Positions 7,512 to 8,410 of a DNA stretch of 8,410 bases are shown one piece after another. The first letter of the stretch is position 1, and each line of letters opens with the position of its first letter. The position numbers and the translations under genes are program-made. Where the stretch lies: contig JAJXYM010000294.1 in assembly GCA_021780585.1 (NCBI GenBank), positions 1 through 8,410 on the forward strand, read 5' to 3'. Under the pieces are notes generated by a model, which worked only from the letters and a program-made list of their open reading frames with translations, was not told the DNA's origin and did not search any database. Source of the stretch: Deltaproteobacteria bacterium. GTDB lineage: Bacteria; Desulfobacterota; Binatia; Binatales; Binataceae.

Positions 7512-7633
7512 CAATCGGCCTTCCCGCGCCGGGCGCGCGCCCGGGCGGACGAAAAGAAATTCCGCCGCCGGTCCGCGGTGAATAAATCGTCGCGCCCCAG
7601 CATACTGATCCAATTAAACACGACGGTCTGCAT
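7511..7633 (-). CDS. Possible 40-codon leader ORF ending on the gspE start codon
   Basis: An ATG at 7633 opens a 40-codon frame (MQTVVFNWISMLGRDDLF..., C-terminal half Arg-rich) whose TGA overlaps the gspE ATG as TGATG, the arrangement used for translational coupling. There is no good Shine-Dalgarno; GGAACGG sits about 13 nt upstream. I recognise no domain. If the promoter proposed at 7613-7642 is real, transcription would begin downstream of this ATG and the ORF would not be translated from it. It could also be chance in GC-rich DNA. Low confidence. Confidence 0.15.
   Translation of the reverse strand: MQTVVFNWISMLGRDDLFTADRRRNFFSSARARARRGKAD
7529..7544. repeat. 16-bp perfect palindrome just upstream of the gspE ribosome binding site
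   Basis: CCGGGCGCGCGCCCGG is a perfect 16-bp inverted repeat. In the gspE transcript it can fold into a six-bp G/C stem with a GCGC loop ending five bases before the GGAAGG Shine-Dalgarno. It could be an operator, an mRNA-stabilising 5' hairpin, or a chance product of GC-rich sequence. Confidence 0.5.
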
Positions 7634-7642
7634 GCGTTGCAA
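7613..7642 (-). promoter_or_regulatory. Candidate sigma70-type promoter for the gsp operon
   Basis: The 159-bp gap 7512-7670 is visibly richer in A and T than the genes. On the minus strand TTGCAA (7642-7637, 4 of 6 to the -35 consensus) and TTTAAT (7618-7613, 5 of 6 to the -10 consensus) are separated by 18 nt. Transcription would start near 7605, giving a leader of about 95 nt containing the palindrome at 7529-7544. A separate TATACT at 7660-7655 could be another -10 but lacks a -35. No terminator is obvious after the lipoprotein gene, so read-through from 8102 is an alternative way to express the operon. Confidence 0.3.
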
Positions 7643-7670
7643 TAAGCCGTTCCAGTATAGCTCGTTCTGG

Positions 7671-8102
7671 CTAATATTTGATAAGGGGCGAATTTGTCGC
7701 GCCCGGTCCCAAGCCATAGCTGAAGCCGGCGCCCTGTTTGGCCGGCATCGTATGCACGGCATCGTTCCACGAGACGAGCGTGCCGTCGATAAACTTCAAA
7801 TCGAGGAATTTGCTCTCGTCGCCGGGTTTGGTCGACGTATAGAACAGCGTTGCGGTGATGTCGTTGGTGTTGGGGCTACGCGCGTAGCTCCAGATTTCCT
7901 CCTTGGCCCCGACGTCCCGGCGTAAATCCGGTTCGCCCCATTCGCGATGGATTTGCAGGGCGGTTTCGCCGGGCTTGAGCTTATCGGACATGTGGCCGGT
8001 CTTGATTCTGGCGCCGGCGTCATAAAACAGGCCGCATCCGCTGACCGCCACGACGGCGACCGCGATTATGGCCGATCGGGCAAATCGGAACTTCGCGCTC
8101 AT
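7671..8102 (-). CDS. Small outer-membrane-type lipoprotein with BamE/SmpA-like segment
   Basis: 143 residues. A signal peptide with basic start, hydrophobic core and lipobox VSG|C (20-23) predicts a diacylated lipoprotein; the residues after Cys are Gly-Leu, not Asp, which fits outer-membrane sorting. Mature residues 42-76 (LKPGETALQIHREWGEPDLRRDVG...EIWSYAR) follow the SmpA/OmlA (BamE) pattern of a 'pG.s...v...lGePd' helix-turn-strand with an aromatic strand, and FLDLKFIDGTLVSW (about 95-108) matches the final strand 'l.f.dG.lv.w'. The C-terminus is a Gly-rich tail. AAGGA (8114-8118) lies 11 nt upstream of the ATG at 8102; a GTG at 8105 would have better spacing. It is transcribed towards gspE, 159 nt away. 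BamE itself acts in outer-membrane protein assembly; whether this one serves the T2SS secretin is inference. Confident as a lipoprotein, moderate on fold. Confidence 0.8.
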   Translation of the reverse strand: MSAKFRFARSAIIAVAVVAVSGCGLFYDAGARIKTGHMSDKLKPGETALQIHREWGEPDLRRDVGAKEEIWSYARSPNTNDITATLFYTSTKPGDESKFLDLKFIDGTLVSWNDAVHTMPAKQGAGFSYGLGPGATNSPLIKY

Positions 8103-8254
8103 CACAAGAATTTTCCTTGGCGGCGGCGGAGCTTGTCAATCATGCCCGGATTGCGGATGGGCGCGGCGCCGCCCGCGAGCGTGCGTCGCCGCATGATTTC
8201 CGCCGCCGTGATATAACGCGAACGGTTGAACTTTCGAGGCGAACGGAGGAGCGG
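8103..8254. promoter_or_regulatory. Divergent intergenic region with overlapping -10-like elements and direct repeats
   Basis: This 152-bp region separates the lipoprotein (minus) and the unknown gene (plus). Its AT-rich core GTGATATAAC gives a -10-like TATAAC on the plus strand (8212-8217) and TATATC on the minus strand (8215-8210), so one site could serve both directions; convincing -35 boxes are absent for either. GCGAACGG occurs twice in direct orientation (8218-8225 and 8239-8246), 21 bp apart, downstream of the plus -10. A consensus TTGACA on the minus strand (8139-8134) lies too close to the lipoprotein start for a normal leader. Confidence 0.3.
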
Positions 8255-8410
8255 ATGGCGCGCGGCAGGCTCAAGCTGGTCAAAGGCGCGGCGAAGCGGG
8301 GCACGTTGATCTATGGGATGCGGCTGTTCGATCCGGCGCAGGTCGTCGCGGTCGAGGACGCGCGGGTGCGGATGGCGGACGGCGGCGAGGGACGCGTCAC
8401 GATGCATCTG
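8255..8410 (+). CDS. N-terminus of an unrecognised protein, cut by the right edge
   Basis: The ATG at 8255 opens a frame of 52 codons to the window end. GGAGGA at 8245-8250 is a near-perfect Shine-Dalgarno four to five nt upstream. The visible part (MARGRLKLVKGAAKRGTLIYGMRLFD...) starts strongly basic, with seven Arg/Lys in the first 15 residues, then alternates hydrophobic and charged residues in a beta-like way (QVVAVEDARVRMADGG). There is no signal peptide, membrane segment or recognisable motif, so it looks cytoplasmic. G/C at third codon positions matches the neighbours. It is divergent from the lipoprotein and need not be related to secretion. I do not recognise the family; confidence is in its being a gene. 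Confidence 0.65.
   Translation, partial: MARGRLKLVKGAAKRGTLIYGMRLFDPAQVVAVEDARVRMADGGEGRVTMHL

Noticed and set aside
7512..7613. N-terminal extension of GspE by 34 residues from a TTG start.
   Set aside because: GGAAGG lies 7 nt before the ATG at 7511, and the extension is Arg/Gly/Pro-rich and unlike the family N-terminus.
7637..7655. A sigma54-like site upstream of gspE (TGGAAC then TTGCA on the minus strand).
   Set aside because: The GG and GC elements are 11 nt apart rather than the required 10, and sigma54 promoters tolerate little spacing change.
4797..7925. A plus-strand open frame of about 1040 codons antisense to gspF, gspE and the lipoprotein.
   Set aside because: Its product is low-complexity, rich in Arg, Gly, Ala, Asp and His, with no domain, and it lies opposite three clear genes. 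GC-rich, GC3-biased genes routinely leave long antisense frames open.
8110..8139. Perfect TTGACA (8139-8134) with GAAAAT 18 nt downstream as the lipoprotein promoter.
   Set aside because: The -10 would overlap the AAGGA ribosome binding site and start transcription at the start codon. Possible only for a leaderless mRNA, so treated as probable chance.
1..8410. tRNA or rRNA genes, CRISPR arrays, insertion sequences, integrases, phage genes or toxin-antitoxin pairs.
   Set aside because: I looked for repeat-spacer periodicity, terminal inverted repeats, transposase motifs and structured RNA signatures on both strands and saw none; intergenic space is only about 0.5 kb in total.

Overview
The window is GC-rich (roughly two thirds G+C by eye) with tightly packed genes. 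It reads as a chromosomal segment of a Gram-negative (diderm) bacterium, because nearly all of it is one general secretory pathway / type II secretion system (T2SS) operon on the minus strand. GC-ending codons dominate every gene and nothing looks recently acquired. I cannot name the taxon; a deltaproteobacterial or related high-GC lineage is only a guess.

Layout, right to left (the direction of transcription). At the right edge, a plus-strand gene of unknown function starts at 8255 behind a strong ribosome binding site and runs off the window. Divergent from it, across about 150 bp, is a small outer-membrane-type lipoprotein with a BamE/SmpA-like segment (7671-8102). A 159-bp, relatively AT-rich gap follows, holding a possible promoter, a 16-bp perfect palindrome and a possible 40-codon leader ORF. 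Then come gspE (5796-7511, ATPase), gspF (4536-5762, inner-membrane platform), gspG (4061-4522, major pseudopilin), gspH (3377-4018), gspI (2910-3380), gspJ (2212-2904) and gspK (1205-2218), the minor pseudopilins, and gspL (1-1144, inner-membrane ASKHA-fold adaptor, cut by the left edge).

How they work together: GspE hydrolyses ATP on the cytoplasmic face and is held to the membrane platform GspF through the cytoplasmic domain of GspL. The platform drives assembly of GspG subunits into a periplasmic pseudopilus, capped by the GspH-I-J-K tip, which pushes folded exoproteins through an outer-membrane secretin. The secretin (GspD) and its coupler (GspC) are not in the window and not in their usual place upstream of gspE. 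They, GspM and the prepilin peptidase must lie past the left edge or elsewhere.

The most useful second looks are a GC-rich hairpin with a T tract between gspG and gspH that could set the major/minor pseudopilin ratio, the lipoprotein occupying the site where gspC-gspD would be expected, degenerate c-di-GMP-type motifs in the GspE N-terminus, a Pro/Asn-rich tail on GspI, and operator-like repeats in the divergent promoter region. I see no strong evidence of a wholly new system; this is mainly a well-formed T2SS core operon with an unusual upstream context.
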